Part shown: one piece after another, positions 38,205 to 46,872 of the stretch
Layout of the letters: every line of letters begins with the position of its first letter
Numbering within the stretch: position 1 is the stretch's first letter
From: CAVQJU01 sp963729215
Lineage (GTDB): Bacteria > Acidobacteriota > Vicinamibacteria > Vicinamibacterales > CAVVIG01
DNA length: 64,000 nucleotides
Reading direction: 5' to 3'
Assembly (NCBI GenBank): GCA_963729215.1
Contig: CAVSND010000023.1
Coordinates: forward strand, 310,001 to 374,000
Notes under the pieces: generated by a model
What the model was told of the DNA's origin: nothing
Seen by the model: the letters and a program-made list of their open reading frames with translations, nothing else
Database searches by the model: none
Made by a program: the position numbers and the translations under genes

Positions 38205-39709
38205 CAGCTGTTGTCGTCACCAGTATCCGCCGCAGGCTTCCGCGACCTGGCCCGGCGCACGGGCGGCTTGCGCGGTCCCGCGCCGGCCGCGGCGCGGCCG
38301 CTCTTCCGCGCGATTGGCGCAGGTGCCTTGGCGCGGGGCCGCCGGGGCTTGGCGCGGCCGAGCAGTTCGGCGGTCGTGTCGATCACGTTGCCGTTGATCT
38401 CCGGCGGCTCGACATCGCTCGACACGATCGGCTGGCCGTCGCCTTCGTCCGTCTCGACGTCCATGACCGGTTCGGCGGGCTGGGACGTGGTGGCGGGCTG
38501 CTGCACGCGCATCTCGACCGCGTGCTGGAGCGCGGCGCCCGGGAAGACGCGCAGTCCGCCGCGTCGATCGCGTTCGAGGCGCATCACGCCGTCGCGCTGG
38601 CAGGCGCGCAGCAGATCCATCAAGCCGCCAAAACCGTACCGGCGCTCGTCAAAGGCGCTGTCGGCCGCGCGAAGCAGCTGTTTCACGTTGCGGATGTACA
38701 TGGGCCATCTGGCGGTCGTGGCCTTTTGCAGCACGTCGGTGACGAACCGGACGCCGTCCGCGGCCGATTCCGTCGCAACAGGCGCCGCCCCGTCGTCGCC
38801 TGGCCTGGAGAATGCCGGGCCCGGCACGGCACCGGGCGCCGCCGCGGCGCCATCGGCCGGCGCGGCCCCCGGCTGCGCCTCGTCCGACGCGGCGCGCTTC
38901 TGATCAGTGGCTTCGCCTTCTTCGAACTGCGGGTTCAGCTCGACCATCACGCTGCGGCCCGACGTCTTGAGGTGCACCAGGCCCGTATGCGCGAGTTTCT
39001 CGGTGAAGTCGAGGAAGGACGATGCGCCGTAGTTGCGTTCGGAGAACGTCGAATCGAGCTGCAGCAGCGTGCTCTTCAGCAGACCGGTCTGCGGCGATAC
39101 CTCCCGGTCGGCGAGGATCTTCAGCGCCCGTTTGACGATCGGATATGCCTGCGTGAGCGGCGACAGGGCCAGAGGAGCCGGTGGCCGGCCCCCCTTGTTC
39201 GCCACAGCGGTGGCGGCCGCGCTCGCCGCTCTGCGCACGCCGGACAGGTTCTCGTACGCGATGAACTCGTGACAGTTCCGCTGCAGGATGACGCTCGTGA
39301 ACGCGCGTCCGCCGACGACGAAGACCTTCTTGTCGTACTGCTTCAGTTTCTCGACAAGCGACAGGAAGTCGCTGTCGCCGCCGACGATCACGTAGGCGTT
39401 GATGTGCTGGTGCGTGAACGCCATCTCGAGCGCGTCGAGGGCCATGTTGATATCGGCCCCGTTCTTGTCGCCGCCGGGCGTCAGGTTGCGCTGCACGAGC
39501 CGGATGGCGTGCTGGGTCAGGTGCCGGCTGTAGTCGCCCGCCCGCGTCCAGTCGGAGTACGCGATCTTGCTGACGATTTCGCCGCGCTCCTTGATGGCCT
39601 CGAGCACGTTGCCGACGTCGAATTGCTGATTGAGGGTGGTTCGGACGCCGATCTCGATATTGTCGAAGTCGATGAAGACGGCGATGTTCAAGCGTTCCTG
39701 ATGGGACAA
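38204..39709 (-). CDS. NYN-domain protein with two LOTUS/OST-HTH domains
   Basis: A 501-residue protein. Residues 1-150 are a NYN (PIN-like) nuclease domain: IAVFIDFDNIE, GADINMALDALEMAF and VGGDSDFLSLVEKL carry the catalytic Asp residues. Two LOTUS/OST-HTH modules follow, near 195-270 (YPIVKRALKILADREVSPQ) and 325-395, and a very basic Pro/Arg/Lys tail from about 440. LOTUS domains bind RNA, including G-rich RNA, so a riboendonuclease or RNA-binding role is likely. Its position between the two topoisomerase subunits (24-nt and 1-nt junctions) suggests shared regulation. Confidence 0.88.
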   Translation of the reverse strand: MSHQERLNIAVFIDFDNIEIGVRTTLNQQFDVGNVLEAIKERGEIVSKIAYSDWTRAGDYSRHLTQHAIRLVQRNLTPGGDKNGADINMALDALEMAFTHQHINAYVIVGGDSDFLSLVEKLKQYDKKVFVVGGRAFTSVILQRNCHEFIAYENLSGVRRAASAAATAVANKGGRPPAPLALSPLTQAYPIVKRALKILADREVSPQTGLLKSTLLQLDSTFSERNYGASSFLDFTEKLAHTGLVHLKTSGRSVMVELNPQFEEGEATDQKRAASDEAQPGAAPADGAAAAPGAVPGPAFSRPGDDGAAPVATESAADGVRFVTDVLQKATTARWPMYIRNVKQLLRAADSAFDERRYGFGGLMDLLRACQRDGVMRLERDRRGGLRVFPGAALQHAVEMRVQQPATTSQPAEPVMDVETDEGDGQPIVSSDVEPPEINGNVIDTTAELLGRAKPRRPRAKAPAPIARKSGRAAAGAGPRKPPVRRARSRKPAADTGDDNS

Positions 39710-39733
39710 ATCAAATCCTTTCCAACAACTATT

Positions 39734-42160
39734 CTATGCGCCATTCGCAAACGGCGGCGGCGCCTCCGGTGCGGGCCAGAGGATGCGCGTGAACTGGCCG
39801 CGCTGGAGCAGTTCGCGCCCTTTTCCGCCCCGGCCCGTGACCTCGTACTTGGCGGTGCTGATGGTCTGTTCGGCGCCGCGGGAGGTTTCGACGGTCAACA
39901 GGTCGCGGTCCCCGCTCGACGCGATGAAGCCGAGCACCCGATCCTCCTCGCCGAGTTTGATCAGGATAACGCCGCGGCCCGGCCCCGCGAGATAATTCAC
40001 CTCGCCCGCCTTACAGAGGAGGCCGCGCCCTTCGGCTGTCGCCGCAATGAGCACTTCCTGACCCGTTACCTTGGCGACGCCGACAACCTCCGACTCGCCG
40101 GAGGGGCGCGCATAGCGCCGTCCGGCGCGCGTGCTGGGCTCGACCAGCGGCTCGAGGCCGAATCGCAGGGCGTATCCGTCGCTGGTCACGGCCGCCGCGT
40201 GCACAGGGGCGGCGTCGCCCTCTTTTTTCGGCTTGATGGTGCCGGAGGCCCGCGGATCGAGGCTCAGCGCGGCCACCACCTTTTCGCCGTCCTTCAGCTT
40301 GAACAGCGACTGAATCGGTTCGCCGTACCCGGTTGACGCGGGCACGTCGATGAAACGGCACGTGTAGGCGACGCCGAAGTTGCTGAAGAACGTGCACGTC
40401 GCGCGCGTGCTGCCCGCAAACGCCGCCAGCACCGCGTCGCCTTCCCGGAGGCGCGTGGTGGACAGGTCCTTCACGTCCTTCTGCCTCTTGACCCAGCCGT
40501 CGCGCGACACGATCACGACGTTGTCCTCCTCGACGATGAAGTCGTCGGCGGAGTATTCGGGCTCGCCGCTGTCGCTGACGATGGAGGTCCGGCGCTTGTC
40601 GCCGTACTTCGAGCTGATTTCCTCCAGCTCGTTCCGGACGATTTTCCAGCGGCTCGCCTCGTCCTTGAGCAGGCCGCCAATCTGACGCGCCCGCTTGCGC
40701 TTGTCCTCGAGCTCCTCGCGGATGATCAGAATCTCGAGACGCGCGAGGCGGTAGATCTTGAGTTCGAGAATGGCGTCGGTCTGATCCGCGTCGAGGTCGA
40801 AGCGCTTCATGATCTTCTCGGCCGAGTCGGCCTTGCCGTCCGACTTCCTGATGATCTTGATGATCTCGTCCAGCGCGTCGAAGACGGTCTCGAACCCCTC
40901 GAGGATGTGAATGCGCTTCTTGAGCGCCGCCAGCTCGTGCTCGAGCCGGCGAGTCACGACCTCGAGACGGAAGTGCAGGAAGTGCCAGAGGATCTGCTTG
41001 AGATCGAGCCGTTCCGGCCGGCCCACGTCGGGGTTCTCGGTCGGGATCAGGCAGGTCAGGTTGACGGCGAAGTTGATCTGGAGCGGCGTGTGCTTGAAGA
41101 GGTACGCCATGATCATCTTCTCGTCGGCGTCCTTCTTCAGTTCGAGCGCGATGCGGACGTCTTCCGTCGACAGGTCCTTCACGTCCAGCAGCTGGGGCAG
41201 CTTGCGGCCGATCACCACCTCGGCGATGCGCTCGACGAGCTGCGCCTTGTTCACCGTGTACGGCACGCTCTCGATGTAAATCGTTTTTGTCGATCGCGTC
41301 TCCGGACCGAGATCCCATGTGCCGCGCAGCCGGATCGATCCCGACCCCGTCCGGTAAATCTGCTTCAGCTCGTCGGCGGAATTGAGAATCTGCCCGCCGG
41401 TGGGGAAGTCCGGGCCCTTGATGTAGCGGCAGAGCTGCGCGTTGCCGATGTCCTCGTTGTCGAGCAGCTTCACGAGCGCCGTGCACACCTCGCCGAGATT
41501 GTGCGGCGGGATGTTGGTGGCCATGCCGACCGCGATGCCGGTCGTGCCGTTGACGAGCAGGTTCGGCAGCCTCGCCGGCAGGACGACCGGCTCGGTCTTG
41601 GTGCCGTCGTAGTTGGGGCGGAACGGTACCGTCGTCTGCTCGATCTCGGTGAGCATTTCGTCGCTCAACCGCGCCAGCCGGCATTCGGTGTACCGCATGG
41701 CCGCGGCGCTGTCGCCGTCGAGCGACCCGAAGTTGCCCGAGCCGTCGACGAGCGGATACCGCAGGGAAAACGGCTGGGCCATGCGCACGAGCGTTTCGTA
41801 TAGCGCCGAGTCGCCGTGCGGATGGTAGCTGCCCATCACGTCGCCGACCACCTTGGCGCACTTGCGGTGCTTCACGTCTGCGGTCAGGTTCTGCTGCCAC
41901 ATCGTGTACAGGATGCGGCGTTGCACCGGCTTGAGGCCGTCGCGGACGTCGGGCAGGGCGCGTGACGTGATGACCGACAGCGCGTAGTTGAGGTAGCGCG
42001 CCTGCGCGGCCTCGTGCAGGGCCACCGCGCTGGCGCCGTTGCCGCCCCCGCCCGAGAGCAGCGACGAGCGAATCGCGGCGTCTCGGCCGGCCTCGGAACC
42101 GCCGTCAGCGTCGATATTGTCGAAAAGGGATTGCTCGGAGGGCTTCTTCCGCTTGGCCAA
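39734..42160 (-). CDS. Type IIA DNA topoisomerase subunit A (GyrA/ParC-like)
   Basis: An 808-residue A subunit. A 45-residue non-conserved N-terminus precedes YALSVITSRALPDVRDGLKPVQRRI. The catalytic Tyr157 is in AAMRYTECRLA, the winged helix contains GDVMGSYHPHGDSALYE, and a coiled-coil arm follows at 420-520. The C-terminal pinwheel runs from about 545. A GyrA-box-like GRGGKG occurs at about 776-781, close to the C-terminus, not at the start of the pinwheel as in standard GyrA. Its partner is the ParE-like subunit in the same operon. Confidence 0.92.
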   Translation of the reverse strand: MAKRKKPSEQSLFDNIDADGGSEAGRDAAIRSSLLSGGGGNGASAVALHEAAQARYLNYALSVITSRALPDVRDGLKPVQRRILYTMWQQNLTADVKHRKCAKVVGDVMGSYHPHGDSALYETLVRMAQPFSLRYPLVDGSGNFGSLDGDSAAAMRYTECRLARLSDEMLTEIEQTTVPFRPNYDGTKTEPVVLPARLPNLLVNGTTGIAVGMATNIPPHNLGEVCTALVKLLDNEDIGNAQLCRYIKGPDFPTGGQILNSADELKQIYRTGSGSIRLRGTWDLGPETRSTKTIYIESVPYTVNKAQLVERIAEVVIGRKLPQLLDVKDLSTEDVRIALELKKDADEKMIMAYLFKHTPLQINFAVNLTCLIPTENPDVGRPERLDLKQILWHFLHFRLEVVTRRLEHELAALKKRIHILEGFETVFDALDEIIKIIRKSDGKADSAEKIMKRFDLDADQTDAILELKIYRLARLEILIIREELEDKRKRARQIGGLLKDEASRWKIVRNELEEISSKYGDKRRTSIVSDSGEPEYSADDFIVEEDNVVIVSRDGWVKRQKDVKDLSTTRLREGDAVLAAFAGSTRATCTFFSNFGVAYTCRFIDVPASTGYGEPIQSLFKLKDGEKVVAALSLDPRASGTIKPKKEGDAAPVHAAAVTSDGYALRFGLEPLVEPSTRAGRRYARPSGESEVVGVAKVTGQEVLIAATAEGRGLLCKAGEVNYLAGPGRGVILIKLGEEDRVLGFIASSGDRDLLTVETSRGAEQTISTAKYEVTGRGGKGRELLQRGQFTRILWPAPEAPPPFANGA

Positions 42161-42177
42161 GGCGTTGGTATCTTACC

Positions 42178-42215
42178 GAAAAACACAGGGCGCGGCGATG
42201 TCCCGCCGCGCCCTG
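42178..42215 (-). terminator. Terminator of the glutamine synthetase gene
   Basis: A perfect 12-bp GC-rich stem CAGGGCGCGGCG (42186-42197) / CGCCGCGCCCTG (42204-42215) with a 6-nt loop. On the minus strand TGTTTTTC follows, so it would end glutamine synthetase transcripts before the topoisomerase operon. Confidence 0.85.
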
Positions 42216-42218
42216 ATC

Positions 42219-42240
42219 CTAACCTCTAACCTCTAACCTC
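42219..42240. repeat. CTAACCT 7-bp tandem array
   Basis: Three perfect CTAACCT units plus one base, between the terminator and the glutamine synthetase stop. It is the same array in the same relation to a hairpin as at 23169-23191. Confidence 0.85.
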
Positions 42241-42242
42241 GT

Positions 42243-44420
42243 TCACTTAATGAACAGCATCTCGCGATACGTGGCGAGCGGCCATGTTTCGTGCGGCATG
42301 ATGGTCTCGAGCTCGTCGCCGAGCTCGCGGAGCCCGGCCATCGCCGGCACGACCTTGTCGCGGAAGTGCTTGGCGTGTTTCTCCGAGCCCGCGCCTTCGT
42401 GCGCGAGCTCTTTTTCGAGCTTGTCCGCGGACTGCTTGAACTTGTCGACGAGCTTCGTGAGCCTGTCGAGCGTCTTCTTGCCCTCGACGGACTTGCCGCC
42501 GGCCGACTTGACGGCCGACACACTCGCCCCGACCTGGCGCAGGTAGTCGAGTGCCGCCGGCATGATGTAGCGGTTCGCCATCAACACCATCAGCTGGCCT
42601 TCGATGTTGACGACCTTGTTATAGGTCTCGAGCATGATCTCGTAGCGCGCGTGCAGCTCGCGGCCGTTGAGGACCTTGTACTTCTCGAACAGCCCGATGA
42701 CCTCCTTCGAGATCAGCTGCGGGAGCGCGTCGACGGTGTTCTTCAGGTTGAGGAGGCCGCGCTTGCCGGCTTCCTTTTCCCACTCGGCCGAGTAGTTGTT
42801 GCCGTTGAAGATGATCCGCTTGTTCTCCTTGATGACCTTCGGCAGCAGCTCGGTGACGGCCTGCGCGAGCGTCTTACCGCCCTTGATGGCCTTCTCGAGC
42901 TCGGTCGCCATGTAGTCGAGGGATTCGGTGACGGCCATGTTCAACGCGATGTTCGGGTACGCGATGCTCTGGTTCGACGAGACGGCGCGGAACTCGAACT
43001 TGTTGCCCGTGAAGGCGAACGGGCTGGTGCGGTTCCGGTCGCCGGCGTCGCGCGGGAGCTTCGGCAGTACCATCACGCCCGTGTCGAGCTCGCCGCCGCT
43101 CTTGGTCGTTTTAGCGCCGCCCTTCTCGATCTGCTCGAAGATGTCGGTGAGCATGTCGCCGAGGAAGATCGACAGGATGGCCGGCGGCGCTTCGTTCGCG
43201 CCGAGGCGATGGTCGTTGCCGGCGCTGGCGATGCTGGCGCGCAGCAGCCCCTGCCACTTGTTGACCGCGCGCAGCACGGCGCTGCAGAACACCAGGAACT
43301 GCATGTTGTCGTGCGTGTTCTTGCCCGGGCTGAGCAGGTTGTTCCCTTCGTCGTCGCTCATCGACCAGTTGAGGTGCTTGCCCGATCCGTTGACGCCCGC
43401 GAAGGGCTTCTCGTGGAGCAGGCAGGCCAGCCCGAATTTCGGCGCGAGCCGGCGCATCGTCTCCATGACGATCATCTGGTGATCGGTGGCGACGTTGGCG
43501 TTCTCGAACACCGGCGCGATTTCGTACTGGCTGGGCGCCACCTCGTTGTGGCGCGTTTTGACCGGAACGCCGACCTTGAACAGCTCGCCTTCGCTCTCGT
43601 TCATGAACGCCATGACGCGTTCAGGGATCGAGCCGAAGTACTGATCTTCCAGCTCCTGGCCCTTGGGCGGCTTCGCGCCGAACAGCGTCCGGCCCGCGTT
43701 GATCAGGTCGGGACGCGACATGTAGAAGTGCTGATCGATCAGGAAGTATTCCTGTTCGGGTCCGCACGTCGTCACGACGCGCTCCGCGTTCGAGCCGAAG
43801 AGCTTCAGCACGCGGATCGCCTGCTTCGACAGCGACTCCATCGAGCGCAGCAGCGGCGTCTTCTTGTCGAGCGTTTCGCCCGTCCAGCTGACGAACGCCG
43901 TCGGGATGACGAGCGTCACGGCGCCGCCGGAGTAGAGCAGCCACGGAGGGCTTGTCGGATCCCATGCCGTGTAGCCGCGGGCTTCGAAGGTGGAGCGCAT
44001 GCCGCCCGACGGGAAGCTCGACGCGTCGGGCTCGCCCTTGATCAGTTCCTTGCCGCTGAACTCGGCGACCGCCTTGCCGTTGCCGTTCGGGTTCAGGAAC
44101 GAATCGTGTTTTTCGGCGGTGATGCCCGTCAACGGCTGGAACCAGTGCGTGTAGTGCGTGGCGCCGTGCTCGACGGCCCATTCCTTCATCGCTTTCGCGA
44201 CCGCGTCCGCACCCGCGGCGTCGAGTGGATCGCCGTGCGAGATCGTGCGCCGCAGCGCCTGGTACACGGTCTTCGGCAGGCGCGCCTGCTGTACCGTGTC
44301 GTTGAACACCAGGCTGCCGAACGTCTCGGTCGCGTGCGGTCCACCCGTCGCGCCTTTCGGATTCTTCACTGACCAGTCGCGGATCGCGCTGATCGCCTCA
44401 CCCAGCACTACAGAGCCCAT
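42243..44420 (-). CDS. glnN: Type III glutamine synthetase
   Basis: A 725-residue GSIII enzyme converting glutamate and ammonia to glutamine. ATG 44420 has GGGGGCGAGG just upstream; the open frame to 44660 lacks family similarity. Conserved blocks include GATHYTHWFQPLTG, TTCGPEQEYFLID, TRHNEVAPSQYEIAPVFENANVATDHQ, GVNGSGKHLNWS and the NRTSPFAFTGNKFEFRAV ammonia-site region. Type III enzymes are hexameric dimers common in Bacteroidetes and some other phyla. AATAAT (44511-44516) with GTGCAA on the plus strand 18 bp away may be its promoter. Confidence 0.96.
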   Translation of the reverse strand: MGSVVLGEAISAIRDWSVKNPKGATGGPHATETFGSLVFNDTVQQARLPKTVYQALRRTISHGDPLDAAGADAVAKAMKEWAVEHGATHYTHWFQPLTGITAEKHDSFLNPNGNGKAVAEFSGKELIKGEPDASSFPSGGMRSTFEARGYTAWDPTSPPWLLYSGGAVTLVIPTAFVSWTGETLDKKTPLLRSMESLSKQAIRVLKLFGSNAERVVTTCGPEQEYFLIDQHFYMSRPDLINAGRTLFGAKPPKGQELEDQYFGSIPERVMAFMNESEGELFKVGVPVKTRHNEVAPSQYEIAPVFENANVATDHQMIVMETMRRLAPKFGLACLLHEKPFAGVNGSGKHLNWSMSDDEGNNLLSPGKNTHDNMQFLVFCSAVLRAVNKWQGLLRASIASAGNDHRLGANEAPPAILSIFLGDMLTDIFEQIEKGGAKTTKSGGELDTGVMVLPKLPRDAGDRNRTSPFAFTGNKFEFRAVSSNQSIAYPNIALNMAVTESLDYMATELEKAIKGGKTLAQAVTELLPKVIKENKRIIFNGNNYSAEWEKEAGKRGLLNLKNTVDALPQLISKEVIGLFEKYKVLNGRELHARYEIMLETYNKVVNIEGQLMVLMANRYIMPAALDYLRQVGASVSAVKSAGGKSVEGKKTLDRLTKLVDKFKQSADKLEKELAHEGAGSEKHAKHFRDKVVPAMAGLRELGDELETIMPHETWPLATYREMLFIK

Positions 44421-44510
44421 GACCTCGCCCCCTTTTACCTTTCGATCGCGGCTGTTTTTCTCGCGCGAATAGTGGATTGCGCATGATAGCGCGCGGTGGC
44501 TAAAACGTGC

Positions 44511-44540
44511 ATTATTTGCAGATTTTCGCTGTTTGTGCAA
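44511..44540 (-). promoter_or_regulatory. Candidate promoter of the glutamine synthetase gene
   Basis: On the minus strand TTGCAC (44540-44535), an 18-bp spacer and AATAAT (44516-44511), in a locally AT-rich patch about 90 nt before the start codon. The -10 fits well, the -35 only partly. Confidence 0.4.
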
Positions 44541-44623
44541 CGAAAACGAAACATCCACGGCGCCAGTATTCTTCGATCTGTCCGGGTGTAAGCCGCGAGT
44601 ATTCGCCGCGAGACCGCGTCTGG

Positions 44624-45280
44624 TCAGCCGGATCGTCCCACGTTCGACGGCCCCTTCCAACCCAGCACGACCAGGAACTCGGCGAGCACCATGGCGGTCG
44701 CGCCCCAGATTTCGTCGGTCCCCACACGGAACGTCGGTACCGCGATGCGGTCGCCGTCCCGCTCCCGCTCCGTCGTGACCACCGATCCCTGCGCCATCAA
44801 GTCATCGACCGGCACCTCGAGAATCCGCGCGACTTCGCCTTCGGTCGCCGCGAGCGCCGGCTCGCGATCGCTCACCGCGACGATCGGGTGCAGCCGGAAT
44901 CCGCTGACGGGAATGTCGATGGGGGAGAGCGCACCCACAATCTGAAGGCCGGTGCTGTCGAGGGAGATTTCCTCATAGGCCTCGCGCAGCGCCGCCTCCT
45001 CGAACGCTTCTCCGGGTTCGATGACGCCCCCCGGCAGCGACACCTGGCCGCGATGACGCCCCAGGGTCTCGGCCCGGACGGTCAGCACGATGTGCGCGTG
45101 GTCCCTGCGCGGGAATAAGAGGAGCAGCCCCGCGGCGTTGCGGGCGCGCCTTGCCCCGGCCGGCCAGGCGCGGCGCGGACTCGGCGCCATGAGGGCGTGT
45201 GCGGCCGCGGCAGGCAGGGGTCTTGCGAGTGCGACGGAGAGGTCGGCGATCAGGGCGGAAAAGGAACGCGGCAACGGCAA
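44624..45280 (-). CDS. Nudix hydrolase (CoA pyrophosphatase-like)
   Basis: A 218-residue Nudix protein. The Nudix box is GGVIEPGEAFEEAALREAYEEISL, split here only in description: GGxxxxxE near residue 85 and REAYEE about 13 further on. Upstream GRHRGQVSLPGG matches the UPF0035-like CoA-specific signature of NudL-type CoA pyrophosphatases, and the protein has the right length. It probably hydrolyses CoA or acyl-CoA to 4-phosphopantetheine and 3',5'-ADP. It lies about 200 nt upstream of glutamine synthetase, separated by that gene's own promoter region. Confidence 0.85.
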   Translation of the reverse strand: MPLPRSFSALIADLSVALARPLPAAAAHALMAPSPRRAWPAGARRARNAAGLLLLFPRRDHAHIVLTVRAETLGRHRGQVSLPGGVIEPGEAFEEAALREAYEEISLDSTGLQIVGALSPIDIPVSGFRLHPIVAVSDREPALAATEGEVARILEVPVDDLMAQGSVVTTERERDGDRIAVPTFRVGTDEIWGATAMVLAEFLVVLGWKGPSNVGRSG

Positions 45281-45356
45281 ACGCTGGACGGAAACCGTAA
45301 ACGCTAACGCGTGGCGTAAAACCTAGGTTGCGCTCATCTTACGCCGCCCACCCACC

Positions 45357-46262
45357 TCATGGAACGACGCTCATCTGGGGGCAGGAGCCCCTGGGCGCCG
45401 GATACGACGACGTGATGGCGTTGACGACTTCCGAGCTGATGTAAGCATAGCCCGCGTCGTTCGGATGAAAGTCGCCGGAATAGTTCGAGGGCAGATAGGA
45501 CCGCGCGTCACACATCAGATCAACAACGGTGACCCCTTGCGACGTGAGCACATTGACAGCCGTCGTCGTGAATCCCACAGACAGGCGCTGCTGCGCCTGG
45601 CGCTGGTCGAGCGCGTTGTTCGCGAAGTACGGGAGCGCCGCGACATTCGGCACGTTCAACGCGATAATGCGAGTCCCGGGTGCCTTCGCGCGGATTCCCG
45701 AGATGAGCGTCGAGTAGTCGGCGGCAAACGCCCGGATCTGCGCGTCGATGAACGCCTGCGTGTTGCCGCCTCCCGCGCCCTGGCCGAGCGCCGACACGGC
45801 GGTGACCACGTCGTTGACGCCGGCAAACACGGTCGTGACCGTGGAATCCGTCAGCACGAACGGCATCTCGTTGTCGATGAAGTTGCCGGCAATTATCCGG
45901 CCGTACTGCGCGCCGAGCGCGGCGAAGTCTCCGCCGATCACGGCCGTGGGAATGCCGAGGTTTCTCAACGTGACGGTGAACGATCGGGCCGTCAGCGTCC
46001 TCACGGTAACGGGAACGTAACCCATGCCGCCCGGACAGTCGGTGAAGGGTATGCACACGACGCTCGAACCGACGCCCGCGGCATCGCTCGCGCCGACGGC
46101 GGTGTACACAATTTTCGAGCCGGCCGCCGGTGGACCACTTGGAGCCGCGGGGTTATCGGTGTTCGAGAACTTGCTGCAGCTCGCGACAGCGAGACCAAGA
46201 GCAAACACCACGATCCGCAAAATTGGAGAACGCTGGCTCACGTAGGAAAAAGTTGCACCCAA
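45357..46262 (-). CDS. SGNH/GDSL-hydrolase lipoprotein
   Basis: A 301-residue lipoprotein: after a hydrophobic stretch the lipobox VASC places the lipidated Cys at about residue 29. The GDSL block is replaced by VGASDAAGVGSS, with Ser in the catalytic place. Block III is FAGVNDV (Gly/Asn) and block V is DFHPNDAGY (Asp-x-x-His). A lipid-anchored esterase or lipase acting in the periplasm is likely. No neighbours suggest a substrate. Confidence 0.85.
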   Translation of the reverse strand: MGATFSYVSQRSPILRIVVFALGLAVASCSKFSNTDNPAAPSGPPAAGSKIVYTAVGASDAAGVGSSVVCIPFTDCPGGMGYVPVTVRTLTARSFTVTLRNLGIPTAVIGGDFAALGAQYGRIIAGNFIDNEMPFVLTDSTVTTVFAGVNDVVTAVSALGQGAGGGNTQAFIDAQIRAFAADYSTLISGIRAKAPGTRIIALNVPNVAALPYFANNALDQRQAQQRLSVGFTTTAVNVLTSQGVTVVDLMCDARSYLPSNYSGDFHPNDAGYAYISSEVVNAITSSYPAPRGSCPQMSVVP

Positions 46263-46320
46263 AGGGACTCGCAGACCAGGGGACCATCATTAGAATGACA
46301 CGGATCGAGGTCCAACGCCG

Positions 46321-46872
46321 TTGAAACCCGCTTTGCAGTTTCGAACGCTGACCGCCACGGCCCGTGCCGCCGCGACGGGGCTGGCGAATCTCGCGCTCGG
46401 GCGGGTTGACGCGCCGGCCGTGCACCTGCGTGCAGGTGACGTTGCGCCGGACTTCGGCCTCAAAGGGTCCGATGGCCGCGTGTACGAGCTCAGCGACTTC
46501 CGCGGGCGCTCGGCCGTGGTTCTCGCATGGTTCCCCCGGGCGTTCACGCCCGGCTGCACGACCGAGTGCCGATCGCTCGGCACGAACGAAGGAGCGCTGC
46601 GCGGGCTGAATGCGCAGTATTTCGCGGCGAGCGTGGACTCGCCGGACACGAACGCCGAGTTCGCCCGGTCCCTCGATCTTCCGTTTCCGATTCTGTCCGA
46701 CGAGACGGGACAGACGGCCCGCGCGTACGGCGTGCTGTCGAGGAGCGGCTTCCCGTTTCGCTGGACGTTCTACATCGGTCGGGATGGCCGCATTCTCGAC
46801 GTGGATCGGCAGGTTCACGTCTCCACGCATGGGAGCGACGTGGCCGTTCGTCTCCGGGAGCTCGGCATCTGA
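46321..46872 (+). CDS. Peroxiredoxin (BCP/PrxQ-like)
   Basis: A 183-residue AhpC/TSA-family protein. After a 36-residue N-terminal extension, GDVAPDFGLKGSDGRVYELSDF starts the fold. AWFPRAFTPGCTTECRSL contains the peroxidatic Cys and, five residues later, the resolving Cys, as in atypical two-Cys PrxQ proteins. It starts at TTG 46321 with GAGG 11 nt upstream. Its stop overlaps the DUF349 gene start as TGATG, so the two form an operon. Confidence 0.85.
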   Translation: MKPALQFRTLTATARAAATGLANLALGRVDAPAVHLRAGDVAPDFGLKGSDGRVYELSDFRGRSAVVLAWFPRAFTPGCTTECRSLGTNEGALRGLNAQYFAASVDSPDTNAEFARSLDLPFPILSDETGQTARAYGVLSRSGFPFRWTFYIGRDGRILDVDRQVHVSTHGSDVAVRLRELGI

